Part shown: positions 8,905-16,879 of the stretch, one piece after another
How the letters are laid out: each line of letters opens with the position of its first letter
How positions within the stretch are numbered: the stretch's first letter is position 1
Source of the DNA: JAXMEB01 sp046348545
GTDB lineage: Bacteria; Pseudomonadota; Gammaproteobacteria; Berkiellales; Berkiellaceae
Direction of reading: 5' to 3'
DNA length: 64,000 bases
NCBI GenBank assembly: GCA_046348545.1
Contig: JAXMEB010000002.1
Span: 744,001 to 808,000, forward strand
Program-made: the position numbers and the translations under genes
Notes under the pieces: model-generated
The model's input: only the letters and a program-made list of their open reading frames with translations
The model's database searches: none
What the model was told of the DNA's origin: nothing

Positions 8905-9516
8905 ATGCAAATAATGATTTACTTTTTAAAATCCTGGATGATAGGAATTGCTATTGCTGCACCTGTTGGCCCCATAGGCATGTTATGTATTAAGAAAACA
9001 TTGGAGATGGGAATTAAAGGCGCTTTAATTGTAGGGCTAGGAGCAGCATTAGCGGATAGTGTGTATGGTCTGATTGCAGCCCTTGGCCTTACAGCTGTTT
9101 CACATATGATGCTCGCTTCCAGCTCAGTGCTTAAATTAATAGGGGGTATATTTTTATTGTATCTCGCCTATAGAGAAGCAAAAAGTACTGTAGCAATTCA
9201 TGAAGCGCGGGTTACCGAAAAAAGTCAGATGAAGCTTGTTGGTGAGGTTTTTTTTCTAACGATAACAAACCCTATGACGATTTTGAGTTTTCTAGGAATT
9301 TTCGCCTCGATTGGTACGGGAACTTCATCAACATTAGAGTCAATTACGATGGTGATTGGAATTTTTCTTGGCTCGATGACATGGTGGTTTGTGCTTGGAA
9401 CTATCATTACAAAAGTTAAACATAAGCTACCTGAAATATGGTTGGAGCGGATAAAATGGATTTCATGTTTTGTATTGGCAAGTTTCGGTTTGTTTGCCAT
9501 TTTTAGCAGCTTGTAG
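8905..9516 (+). CDS. LysE/RhtB-family amino-acid exporter
   Basis: An inner-membrane exporter of about 203 residues with six predicted helices. The N-terminal family motif AAPVGPIGMLCIKKTLEMG and the following GLGAALADSVYGLIAALGL are characteristic of LysE. The ATG at 8905 is preceded by GGAGA, and the in-frame upstream start at 8851 lacks one. It leads a run of three membrane-protein genes with gaps of 11 and 6 bp, so the three are likely co-transcribed. The exported amino acid or analogue is unknown. Confidence 0.88.
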   Translation: MQIMIYFLKSWMIGIAIAAPVGPIGMLCIKKTLEMGIKGALIVGLGAALADSVYGLIAALGLTAVSHMMLASSSVLKLIGGIFLLYLAYREAKSTVAIHEARVTEKSQMKLVGEVFFLTITNPMTILSFLGIFASIGTGTSSTLESITMVIGIFLGSMTWWFVLGTIITKVKHKLPEIWLERIKWISCFVLASFGLFAIFSSL

Positions 9517-9527
9517 TGTGAGGTAGT

Positions 9528-10436
9528 ATGACTTTATTTTCGCCTTTAATAACGATCTTCTTTGTTGTGGTAGTGGGTATATTTTGTTATAGAAAAAAAA
9601 TTTTTCATAAAACGCAGATAGATGGTTTTGAACTTTTGTTATTTAAGATCATTATGCCATCATATTTATTTGCTGCCGCGTATCAAAATGACCTTTCTGC
9701 ATTGTTAAATACGGATTACATTGCGGCCTATTTATTAACTTTTGGGATTTTGGCTCTTATCGTTACGGTCATTTTCGTTAAAAGCTTATCGATGATTTCT
9801 GTTTGTATGAGAATCCTATCTGCTTCTTATGTGAATGCAGCCATATATGTATTGCCGGTTATTAGCATTTTTCTTAAAGACCCAACAGCAGCTATTATTG
9901 GGAATATGGTTCAGGTCATCATTATACAACCTCTCTTTATGATATTGCTCAATACAGTTAAAAATAAAGAAAAATCAATGTTAAAAAAAATTATAAGTAT
10001 TGTGACTACTCCGCTGATCATAATGCCCATATTGGGAATCTTGCTGAATTATCTTCAGATCCGAGTACCTATTCCTATAGTTGATGCGATGACAGTAATA
10101 GGAAGTGGTGCATCTAGCTTGGCACTATTTGTGTTTGGCTTAACGCTCGGCGCTACGAAAATTACTGCCCAATGTTTAAAGTTTGATTTGATTAGCGTTG
10201 TTCTAGTAAAGAGCGTGATTCACCCATTAATCGCAGTATTGATTGCATACTACATGAAGCTGGAAACCTATTGGTTTAACTCTTTGCTGATAGCAGCTTC
10301 AGCACCGACTGCTGTTGTGGTCTATATTATTTCTAAGGAATTTTCTTCAGAAGAAGAGTTCGTGAAAAAAGTTGTTGCACTCACCTCTGTGGTGGCAATG
10401 GTATCCCTCATATTGATCACTATCATTATTGGTTAA
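9528..10436 (+). CDS. AEC-family (auxin efflux carrier-like) transporter
   Basis: A hydrophobic protein of 302 residues with about ten predicted helices. The N-terminus FYRKKIFHKTQIDGFELLLFKIIMP and the central PLIIMPILGILLNYL block are typical of AEC permeases, which move small organic anions. It sits between LysE and TspO genes with tight spacing. Substrate unknown. Confidence 0.85.
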   Translation: MTLFSPLITIFFVVVVGIFCYRKKIFHKTQIDGFELLLFKIIMPSYLFAAAYQNDLSALLNTDYIAAYLLTFGILALIVTVIFVKSLSMISVCMRILSASYVNAAIYVLPVISIFLKDPTAAIIGNMVQVIIIQPLFMILLNTVKNKEKSMLKKIISIVTTPLIIMPILGILLNYLQIRVPIPIVDAMTVIGSGASSLALFVFGLTLGATKITAQCLKFDLISVVLVKSVIHPLIAVLIAYYMKLETYWFNSLLIAASAPTAVVVYIISKEFSSEEEFVKKVVALTSVVAMVSLILITIIIG

Positions 10437-10442
10437 ACGATT

Positions 10443-10916
10443 ATGAAAACTAAACAGCACCTGTCTTTGATAATTTGGATTGTAGCCCTTATAGCAATTG
10501 GAGGTCTAATTGGATCTTTAACCAAGCCCGAGATTAGTACTTGGTATAGCACATTAAATCGCTCCAGTCTGACGCCGCCAAATGATGTATTTCCCATTGC
10601 GTGGACTATTTTATACGGAATGATTGGTGCTTCTGGCTGGTTCATTTGGCAAGAGTCTACAGCTCCCAAGCTAAATGTAATCAAAAAATTATATGTGATT
10701 CAGCTTATCCTAAACTGGAGCTGGACACCTTTATTCTTTTATTATCAATTAACTGGAACTTCCTTAGCTGTTCTCGCAGTCATGGACATCTTGGTTGGTG
10801 CACTCATTTATTTAGCCTATCGAAGGACTAGAGCTGCCTCTCTACTGATGCTTCCGTATCTGTTATGGCTTCTATTTGCAACCTTTTTAAATTTTTACAT
10901 ATGGCAATATAATTGA
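10443..10916 (+). CDS. tspO: TspO/MBR-family tryptophan-rich sensory protein
   Basis: A five-helix membrane protein of 157 residues that binds tetrapyrroles and is linked to porphyrin and stress control. Visible family motifs are SSLTPPNDVFPIAWTILYG, QLILNWSWTPLFF and LLWLLFATFLNFYIW, with many Trp. The start is 6 bp after the AEC transporter stop, so it is the third gene of the LysE-AEC-TspO run. The length is normal for the family. Confidence 0.93.
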   Translation: MKTKQHLSLIIWIVALIAIGGLIGSLTKPEISTWYSTLNRSSLTPPNDVFPIAWTILYGMIGASGWFIWQESTAPKLNVIKKLYVIQLILNWSWTPLFFYYQLTGTSLAVLAVMDILVGALIYLAYRRTRAASLLMLPYLLWLLFATFLNFYIWQYN

Positions 10917-11035
10917 ACAAGGCTAGCATTCAGCTCAATATTAAAAATCAGAAATGTCGCGTTTATTTCAATGTACGCAGCATGTCTTGGTGTTAGAATT
11001 GTAGTTGCGTACGCAAACTATTGATGAGGTGGTGA

Positions 11036-11704
11036 GTGATTAGTAAAATTTATCTGACAATTGATGACTCGCCATCAATCCATACGGACAAGAAAGTGTA
11101 TTTTTTAAGGAAACATAATATTTCTGCTATATTTTACGCACGAGGTGAATTCATAGAGAAATATCCAAATCAAATCATTAACGCAATCCAGCATGGCTTT
11201 ATAATAGGTAATCATTCCTATACACATCCTTATTTTTCAAAAATTTCTCTAACACAATGCCTGAAGGAGCTTGAGCAGACAGAAAACTTAATAAATGAAT
11301 GTTATCTAACTTCCGGTATAGAGCGTCCATGCAAAATAGTCAGGTTCCCTTTTGCCGATAGAGGAGCTGGACCTAAAGCAAAGGAAGCAGTAAGCCATCT
11401 AGAAAAAATGAAAGTACTTGAACTTCAATCTTTCTTAAGAAAAAATGATTTTAAATCTTTGAATTTTCAGCCAATAAATTCATATCTTGATTCGTATTGG
11501 GACTGGGATACAGAAGATTATAAAACAAAGCACATATCCAACAAGGATTTGTACCTTAGCAAAATGCATTCTTTTTTAAATGATTACGAAAAGGAGAAAG
11601 CTGTAATGCTATTGCATGATTTCGATACGAATCACCATCTTTTTGAAGCATCCATGACTTTTCTTTTAAATAAAAAAATTCAATTTTTGGATTGCCACTA
11701 TTAG
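11036..11704 (+). CDS. Polysaccharide deacetylase (NodB homology) family protein
   Basis: A 222-residue carbohydrate esterase family 4 type protein. Motif 1 is TIDDSPS, where the second Asp would bind metal. Motif 2 is GNHSYTHPYF, with both metal His. Further motifs are VRFPFADRG, DWDTEDY and VMLLHDF with the catalytic His. No signal peptide is visible, so a cytoplasmic location or an unusual substrate is possible. The GTG start at 11036 follows GAGG by 6 bp. Confidence 0.85.
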   Translation: MISKIYLTIDDSPSIHTDKKVYFLRKHNISAIFYARGEFIEKYPNQIINAIQHGFIIGNHSYTHPYFSKISLTQCLKELEQTENLINECYLTSGIERPCKIVRFPFADRGAGPKAKEAVSHLEKMKVLELQSFLRKNDFKSLNFQPINSYLDSYWDWDTEDYKTKHISNKDLYLSKMHSFLNDYEKEKAVMLLHDFDTNHHLFEASMTFLLNKKIQFLDCHY

Positions 11705-11757
11705 CAAAGCGGCTTGAAACTAAGGAGAAACTAAATAAACCACGAGGGCATCATTAC

Positions 11758-12195
11758 TTATTTCAAATTATTAAAACATTCGAGTAATAGTTTTTCAAGA
11801 AGAGCCCTATGTTCTTGGCTCACTGTAGCGAGCATACGAGATTCGACAGTGCGTATCATATCATGAGCTTCTTTAACAACCTTTTGGCCTTGCGACGTTA
11901 ATTTTGTGCATAAAATTCTACCATGAGAATCATCGTTTTTACGCCGGATCAACCCTCGTTTTTCTAAATTAGAGACAATCCCGTGCATGGTTTGGGCCGT
12001 GATAAAGGCTGATCTTGCTAGTGCCGCATTCGACACCCCAGGCTTTAATTCCAATTGTGCCAGGACTGCGTATTGTGGGGTGGTGAGATCCAGAGTCCTT
12101 AGCGCTTCATCCATATTCAGCCGCAGAGCATGCTGGGTCTTTTTAAGTTTGTACCCAAGTAAACTCTTAACGCCTAACTCTTTATTGCTTGACAT
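11758..12195 (-). CDS. MarR-family transcriptional regulator
   Basis: A winged-helix regulator of 145 residues. The DNA-binding region reads TTPQYAVLAQLELKPGVSNAALARSAFITAQTMHGIVSNLEKRGLI, followed by the wing KNDDSHGRILCTKLT. The ATG at 12195 is preferred over one at 12216 because AAGGA precedes it by 7 bp. It is divergent from a SnoaL-like gene, and the 55 bp between them hold two direct repeats that are good operator candidates. Confidence 0.9.
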   Translation of the reverse strand: MSSNKELGVKSLLGYKLKKTQHALRLNMDEALRTLDLTTPQYAVLAQLELKPGVSNAALARSAFITAQTMHGIVSNLEKRGLIRRKNDDSHGRILCTKLTSQGQKVVKEAHDMIRTVESRMLATVSQEHRALLEKLLLECFNNLK

Positions 12196-12235
12196 ATCAG
12201 CGTCCTTATAATACATTATCAGTACCCTTATAATT
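12194..12235. promoter_or_regulatory. Tandem direct repeat, candidate MarR operator
   Basis: TATCAG-5 bp-TTATAA occurs twice with starts at 12195 and 12217, exactly 22 bp (two helical turns) apart, between the divergent MarR and SnoaL-like genes. The position and spacing suggest a regulator site; the binding protein is inferred. Confidence 0.45.
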
Positions 12236-12250
12236 TAATGGGATCTTAAG

Positions 12251-12652
12251 ATGAATACAACTGTTTTTGACTCTCATTCTAACTTGGTGATTGCTGAAAG
12301 CTATTACAATGCCATGCTCGCAAAAGATTTTGATAAGATGGCGAGTTATCTGCATGATAATGTGCACTTCCTCGGGCCGCTCGGAGAAATGCAGGGGAAA
12401 GACGCCGTTCTTAGCGCTGCAAAAAACATTGGAGGAATATTACAAGAGATCCAAATCAGGTCCCGCTTTGCAGCAGGTGATGAGATTATGTTTGCTTACG
12501 ATATGATTATTCCAGCACCGATCGGTAAATTCAGAGCATCAGTGTTGATGGGATTCACAGAAAGATCCATCTCTAAAATTGAGCTTTTTTATGATCCGCG
12601 CCCTTTCTTGGAAATGAAAAGCGAGATTTTCGATAACAGGAACGATTCGTAG
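12251..12652 (+). CDS. SnoaL-like / NTF2-fold protein
   Basis: A 133-residue protein of the nuclear transport factor 2 fold: SYYNAMLAKDFDKMASYLHDNVHFLGPLGEMQGKDAV is the typical opening of SnoaL-like proteins, which bind small ligands or act as isomerases. The specific role is unknown. It is divergent from a MarR regulator that probably controls it. The stop is 12 bp before a repeat copy. Confidence 0.8.
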   Translation: MNTTVFDSHSNLVIAESYYNAMLAKDFDKMASYLHDNVHFLGPLGEMQGKDAVLSAAKNIGGILQEIQIRSRFAAGDEIMFAYDMIIPAPIGKFRASVLMGFTERSISKIELFYDPRPFLEMKSEIFDNRNDS

Positions 12653-12664
12653 GTTTATGGCGTA

Positions 12665-12792
12665 TATACCCTTCACAGCTGAATTTTCGGGGTTGTTGCC
12701 TTCGCGATTCTCACCGCAGTCATGTACTTTATGTACACTCCTGCGACTCGAACGCTCGGCGCCTACCCGAAAAATCATCTGTTGTGGGTATA
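12665..12792 (-). repeat. Dispersed palindromic repeat, copy 4 (128 bp)
   Basis: A canonical copy in reverse orientation. Its TATACCCACAACAG end overlaps the last codons of the XRE-cupin gene: TAT ACC CAC AAC AGA TGA encodes YTHNR and the stop. It also lies 12 bp after the convergent SnoaL-like gene. Confidence 0.92.
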
Positions 12793-13350
12793 ATGAATCA
12801 TATCATGGAACAATACCGACTGACTGGAAGGGTTTCGGTATCCATGTGGGACAGATGCATCGAAGCGTAGCCCCTCATGCTGATTCACTTTGCGCCACTG
12901 TTCATCGATTAGCACTTCAATAAAGCCGCTGACCGGAATCACATGCTCTATTACTCCTTTTTGATGAGGGGGAGATAGATGCGTGCAGTCTGGAAGCAGC
13001 TCTATAATAAACACTTCAAATCGAAGATGCTCATCAAATGGGAAGATAGGCATGACCTTGATCTTCTTATCTTCTTTGTGGAGCTGTTGTAACTCAGGCT
13101 TTCTATGCGTAAAGCCTGGCTGATACGGTTCTACATCCTCTACAAATGATGAAAATGAAACATCAAATCCACTTGCAATCTTCCAAAGCGTTGAAATGGT
13201 AGGGCTGGACTCTCCACGCTCGATTTGGCCAAGCATAGCTTTACTAACCCCGGTCTTTCCTGAAGTAACATCCAAACTCCAACCTCTTTGATTTCTCAGC
13301 ATTTTTAGAGTGGATGATATTTTGGCGCTTAAATGATTCAAATCTCTCAC
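12775..13350 (-). CDS. XRE-cupin transcriptional regulator (YdcN-like)
   Basis: A 191-residue regulator with an N-terminal helix-turn-helix (residues ~10-70, with KAMLGQIERGESSPTISTLWKIASG) and a C-terminal cupin (residues ~100-185). It resembles E. coli YdcN. The start is GTG with no clear ribosome site. Two palindromes stand just upstream, before the divergent tRNA-editing genes, so autoregulation and control of that operon are likely. The last five residues and the stop come from a repeat copy, so the original C-terminus has been altered. Confidence 0.88.
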   Translation of the reverse strand: MRDLNHLSAKISSTLKMLRNQRGWSLDVTSGKTGVSKAMLGQIERGESSPTISTLWKIASGFDVSFSSFVEDVEPYQPGFTHRKPELQQLHKEDKKIKVMPIFPFDEHLRFEVFIIELLPDCTHLSPPHQKGVIEHVIPVSGFIEVLIDEQWRKVNQHEGLRFDASVPHGYRNPSSQSVLFHDMIHYTHNR

Positions 13351-13363
13351 ATAAATAAGACTT

Positions 13364-13415
13364 GTGCGCTATAGCGCACGGTGCTACAATTTCATCATTG
13401 TGCGCTATGACGCAT
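13364..13415. promoter_or_regulatory. Two palindromic operator candidates
   Basis: A perfect 16-bp palindrome GTGCGCTATAGCGCAC spans 13364-13379 and a near copy GTGCGCTATGACGCAT spans 13400-13415, so the centres are 36 bp apart. They lie between the divergent XRE-cupin regulator and the YbaK-AlaX-DUF2000 operon and are its probable operators. Confidence 0.7.
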
Positions 13416-13452
13416 AAAATGTAAATAGCAAAATTCTATCGATGAGGTAATG

Positions 13453-13935
13453 ATGCAACCAAAGCTTGCTAAAAGCGCCGTTTCCGTTCTGGGGTTAGAG
13501 TGCAAAGTTTTGGAGCTGCCAAACAGCACTAGGAGTGCTCTAGACGCGGCCTCAGCTATTGGTTGCAACATGGCTCAAATAGTAAAATCTTTGATTTTTA
13601 GAACAAAGAGAACAGAAAAACCTATACTCTTATTAGTATCTGGCCCTAATCAGGTAGATATTAAAACAATAGAAGACTGCGTTGGCGAAAGCATTACCAA
13701 AGCCGATGCAGATTTTGTAAGAGAGGTTACGGGATTTGCAATTGGCGGCATCCCTCCTGTTGGGCATAAAAATGCCATAGATTTCATTTACATAGATCAA
13801 GATCTCCTAGAACTTGATGAAGTATGGGCAGCAGCTGGCACATCTAACGCTGTATTTTGTATTAAAAGCCAAGATTTGTTCATGGCGACTAGTGCAAATA
13901 TAGTTTCATTGTCAAAAAGGGAACCAAAATCATGA
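13453..13935 (+). CDS. YbaK/EbsC-family aminoacyl-tRNA deacylase
   Basis: A 160-residue free-standing editing domain of the type that hydrolyses mischarged tRNAs such as Cys-tRNA-Pro or Ala-tRNA-Pro. Typical blocks are GCNMAQIVKSLIF, which holds the family Lys, and FAIGGIPPVGHKN with DLLELDEVWAAAGTSNAVF. The second ATG at 13453 fits the GAGG better than that at 13450. The gene begins an operon with an AlaX-like protein (ATGA overlap) and a DUF2000 protein, and faces two palindromic operator candidates. Confidence 0.88.
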   Translation: MQPKLAKSAVSVLGLECKVLELPNSTRSALDAASAIGCNMAQIVKSLIFRTKRTEKPILLLVSGPNQVDIKTIEDCVGESITKADADFVREVTGFAIGGIPPVGHKNAIDFIYIDQDLLELDEVWAAAGTSNAVFCIKSQDLFMATSANIVSLSKREPKS

Positions 13936-14594
13936 CGATCAAAGTTTTCTGGGACAATCCTTATCTGACTGAGCTTACGACGACTGTCAAAACAGTCGAT
14001 GGCAATCGCATTACTTTATCAGAGACAATATTTTATGCTTTTTCAGGAGGGCAAGAAAGTGATGCAGGAACGATAGGTGCGTATGAGGTTTTCAAGGCTG
14101 AAAAGGTCTGCTCAGAAATTTACTACTGGCTTCCTGATAATCATGCCCTCAAAGTAAATGATATCGTAACGATTATCATTAATTGGAGTAGACGCTATAG
14201 TCTAATGAGGTTACATTTTGCTGCAGAAATTGTTTTAGAGCTCATTTATCAGAAATATCCAGAAATTCAAAAAGTAGGTGCTCATATTGGTGAACATAAA
14301 GCCCGCATTGACTTTAGATGGGATAAAAATACTGCACCTTTCTTAAGTGATCTGCAAAACGCTGCACAGGCTATTATTGATGAAAACCAATCTATTGCAA
14401 CGGCCTTTAGTAATGAGACAGAAGAGCGGAGATATTGGAAAATAGAAGGGTTTTCAGAAGTGCCCTGCGGCGGAACACACATCAGAAATACAGCTGAGGT
14501 TGGAGTCATTAGGCTTAAAAGGGTCAACCCTGGAAAGGGTTTAGAGCGCATTGAAATTTTTGTAACTGATAAACATGATTTGATAAAGAGCTAA
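13932..14594 (+). CDS. AlaX-like alanyl-tRNA editing protein
   Basis: A 220-residue homologue of the second additional domain of alanyl-tRNA synthetase, which deacylates Ser- or Gly-tRNA-Ala. The N-terminal beta domain includes [13 protein letters not shown] and the zinc site's second half is [16 protein letters not shown]. The first half reads RLHFAAEIV: the usual HxxxH is HxxxE, so metal binding may be changed. It overlaps YbaK by 4 bp and precedes DUF2000 by 2 bp. Confidence 0.87.
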   Translation: MTIKVFWDNPYLTELTTTVKTVDGNRITLSETIFYAFSGGQESDAGTIGAYEVFKAEKVCSEIYYWLPDNHALKVNDIVTIIINWSRRYSLMRLHFAAEIVLELIYQKYPEIQKVGAHIGEHKARIDFRWDKNTAPFLSDLQNAAQAIIDENQSIATAFSNETEERRYWKIEGFSEVPCGGTHIRNTAEVGVIRLKRVNPGKGLERIEIFVTDKHDLIKS

Positions 14595-14596
14595 AA

Positions 14597-15007
14597 ATGA
14601 CATTAGAAAATAAATTGGTCATCATTGTGAATAAAGATATCCATGTGGGCGTGGGTATGAATGCGATTGCCCATGCATCTTTTGCTGCAGGTGCTTTACT
14701 TGGAGCTGATAGGGCTTTTTTGCAATCCAACATTGACGCAAGTGGCAATGAGTGGAAAGTGTCGGGCATGCCCTATATTGTTTTACGGGGTAAATCGAAT
14801 GAGATTAAAAAAGCTGTATTAAGCTCAAAAGAGGAAGGTATCATGCAGCTTGCTTTTGTTGATAGCATGACAGGTGGTACATATTTAGAGCAAATCGATA
14901 ACATTTCTAAAAAGACTCAAGAGGAGCATATGTATTTTGCGGCTGTACTTTTTGGCCCCTATGATGCGGTGTCCCAAATTACCAAGAGATTCTCTCTTTA
15001 TAAATAA
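14597..15007 (+). CDS. DUF2000-family protein
   Basis: A 136-residue protein with the DUF2000 pattern [28 protein letters not shown], a family related in fold to type 2 peptidyl-tRNA hydrolase. The function is not established. Its location directly after two tRNA-editing genes, with a 2-bp gap, supports a role on tRNA or aminoacyl-tRNA. It is probably co-transcribed with them. The stop is 22 bp before a repeat copy. Confidence 0.8.
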   Translation: MTLENKLVIIVNKDIHVGVGMNAIAHASFAAGALLGADRAFLQSNIDASGNEWKVSGMPYIVLRGKSNEIKKAVLSSKEEGIMQLAFVDSMTGGTYLEQIDNISKKTQEEHMYFAAVLFGPYDAVSQITKRFSLYK

Positions 15008-15029
15008 GAAGTATGAAGATTATTTTAGG

Positions 15030-15192
15030 TATACCCACAACAGATGATTTTTCGGGTAGGCGCCGAGCGTTCGAGACGCAGGAGTGTACACAAAGTACAT
15101 GACTGCGATGAGAATCGCGAAGGCAATCCGCCTACGCTCTTACGAGCTACGGACCAACAAGCAACCCCGAAAATTCAGCTGTGAAGGGTATA
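15030..15192 (+). repeat. Dispersed palindromic repeat, copy 5 (163 bp)
   Basis: Canonical ends with one inserted internal module around GCTCTTACGAGCTACGG, the same module seen in copies 2 and 7. It separates the tRNA-editing operon from a methyltransferase gene. Confidence 0.9.
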
Positions 15193-15221
15193 TATGAGAA
15201 AAATCAAATTCTAGGAGCTCA

Positions 15222-15812
15222 ATGATGAATAACCAAGGAAAATCTTATGATAAAATTGCAGAAGGTTTTGCCAAGATGCGGGATTCTTTTAACACTGAGC
15301 AGAAATATCTTGATGCATTGATAAGTTACATCCCTGAAAAATCTCACATCCTTGAGATTGGTTGCGGATCTGTGTTCCCCATTGCCAATTATTTTATTGA
15401 GAAAAATTTTCAGGTGACCGGCATTGATGGGTCACAAGAATTGCTAAAAATAGCTAAAAGTAAATGTCCCAAAATGCGGGGTTTATATGGTGATGTTCGC
15501 ACTATTGAATTCAATGAAAATATTGATGCCATCGTTGAGTGGTGGTGTCTTTTTCATCTTCCCAAATCAGATCATGAGCTTATGATTGCCCGTTTTGCTG
15601 GGTGGCTGAAACCAGCTGGAATACTTGAATTTACAAGCGGTGACAGTGAGTTTGAAGGAACTGACAGCAATATGCTTAACCAAGAACTTCATTTTTACAG
15701 CCTCGATCCTGCAGTTTACGAACAGCATCTTAAAAAATATGGCTTTGAAATTCTTTTAAAAGAAAGTGATCAAGATCAGCATCTTGTTTGGATAGCAAAA
15801 AAGAATGGCTAA
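15222..15812 (+). CDS. Class I SAM-dependent methyltransferase
   Basis: A 196-residue Rossmann-fold methyltransferase. Motif I is HILEIGCGSVFPIANYF, the acidic loop is VTGIDGSQELL, and the post-I region is LYGDVRTIEF. The substrate is not evident. AGGAG precedes the start; ATG codons at 15222 and 15225 are both usable. It overlaps the following phosphotransferase gene by 8 bp, so the two form a pair. Confidence 0.86.
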   Translation: MMNNQGKSYDKIAEGFAKMRDSFNTEQKYLDALISYIPEKSHILEIGCGSVFPIANYFIEKNFQVTGIDGSQELLKIAKSKCPKMRGLYGDVRTIEFNENIDAIVEWWCLFHLPKSDHELMIARFAGWLKPAGILEFTSGDSEFEGTDSNMLNQELHFYSLDPAVYEQHLKKYGFEILLKESDQDQHLVWIAKKNG

Positions 15813-16770
15813 CGATAAATTAAATGACGCCCTTGAATGGGCCATGACGGCTCTACAACAAACTAAACTTAGCACAGAGACCGTTGTACAAACGCCTTGG
15901 TCCAATGTGGTACGAATCAACACTGGAGATGAATTATTTTACCTTAAAACTACCCCAGAGCTTATTGCTTTGGAGTCTAAAATTATTCAACTTTTGCATG
16001 ACCAATTTCGTGCGACGGTGCCTACCGTTATTGCACACAATCCTGAGTTACATTGCTTTTTGATGAAAGATGCCGGTACATCATTGCGCAGTATTTTAAA
16101 AAAGAAGTTTGATACTGATTTGCTTTGTAAGGCAATCGAACAATTTACATCGCTCCAAATAACGGTTGCAGATCATGTCGATAATTTTATTAATATAGGT
16201 GTTCCTGATTGGCGCTTAAACAAGATGCCTGATTTATACGGCCAAGCTATTTTACAAAAAGATCTACTCATGGCTGATGGGCTGTCTGAATCAGAAGTAC
16301 ATGAATTACAATCTTTATCTCCAAAGGTAACTTATTTATGTGAAAAATTATCAGGCTATGCGATTAAACAAACGATTGTACAGCCTGATTTTAATGACAA
16401 TAACACGCTGATAGACGATGAATCTCAAGCTATCACTATTATTGATCTGGGGGAAGTCTCAATATCACATCCGTTTTTCTCGTTGCTCAATTGTTTATAT
16501 CAAGTTAGGAAACACTATGCGCTGACAGAGACGGATCATGACTATCTTAAGATCAAGCAGGCCTGCCTGAAGAATTACTTGATGTTGGAATCAGAACAAA
16601 ATGTGGCAGATGTTTTAGAAATAGGCCATGTATTGTGGTTTGTTTATGGTCTATTAGCTCACAATAGGTTGTTGCAGGCATGTGGTCAAGATAGATTATT
16701 ATCATTTCAGCATGGAAAACTCAGTGAAATGCTGAAAGAGCTTCTCAGGATCTGCAAAACTGTTAGATAA
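15805..16770 (+). CDS. APH-family phosphotransferase-like protein
   Basis: A 321-residue kinase-like fold protein of the aminoglycoside/choline phosphotransferase superfamily. The catalytic loop reads QPDFNDNNTLI, with Asp in the HGD position although His is replaced by Gln-Pro, and the metal-binding segment is TIIDLGEVSISHP. The N-terminal lobe has FYLKTTPELIALESKII. Antibiotic resistance is not implied by the sequence alone. It overlaps the methyltransferase gene. Confidence 0.8.
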   Translation: MANDKLNDALEWAMTALQQTKLSTETVVQTPWSNVVRINTGDELFYLKTTPELIALESKIIQLLHDQFRATVPTVIAHNPELHCFLMKDAGTSLRSILKKKFDTDLLCKAIEQFTSLQITVADHVDNFINIGVPDWRLNKMPDLYGQAILQKDLLMADGLSESEVHELQSLSPKVTYLCEKLSGYAIKQTIVQPDFNDNNTLIDDESQAITIIDLGEVSISHPFFSLLNCLYQVRKHYALTETDHDYLKIKQACLKNYLMLESEQNVADVLEIGHVLWFVYGLLAHNRLLQACGQDRLLSFQHGKLSEMLKELLRICKTVR

Positions 16771-16840
16771 CCTGTATTCTCATGGTTAAGGACAAATATA
16801 GATATTAGTCAGTATGAAGTGCAATTCAGAAATGTGTAAA

Positions 16841-16871
16841 CAGGGCTATCTTATCTAGATAAGATGCCCTG
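16841..16871. terminator. Hairpin between convergent genes
   Basis: CAGGGC-T-ATCTTATC pairs with GATAAGAT-GCCCTG around a 2-nt loop, a 14-bp stem with one bulge. No long T-run follows on either side, so termination is likely but not certain; it serves two convergent genes. Confidence 0.5.
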
Positions 16872-16879
16872 TGATCGTT

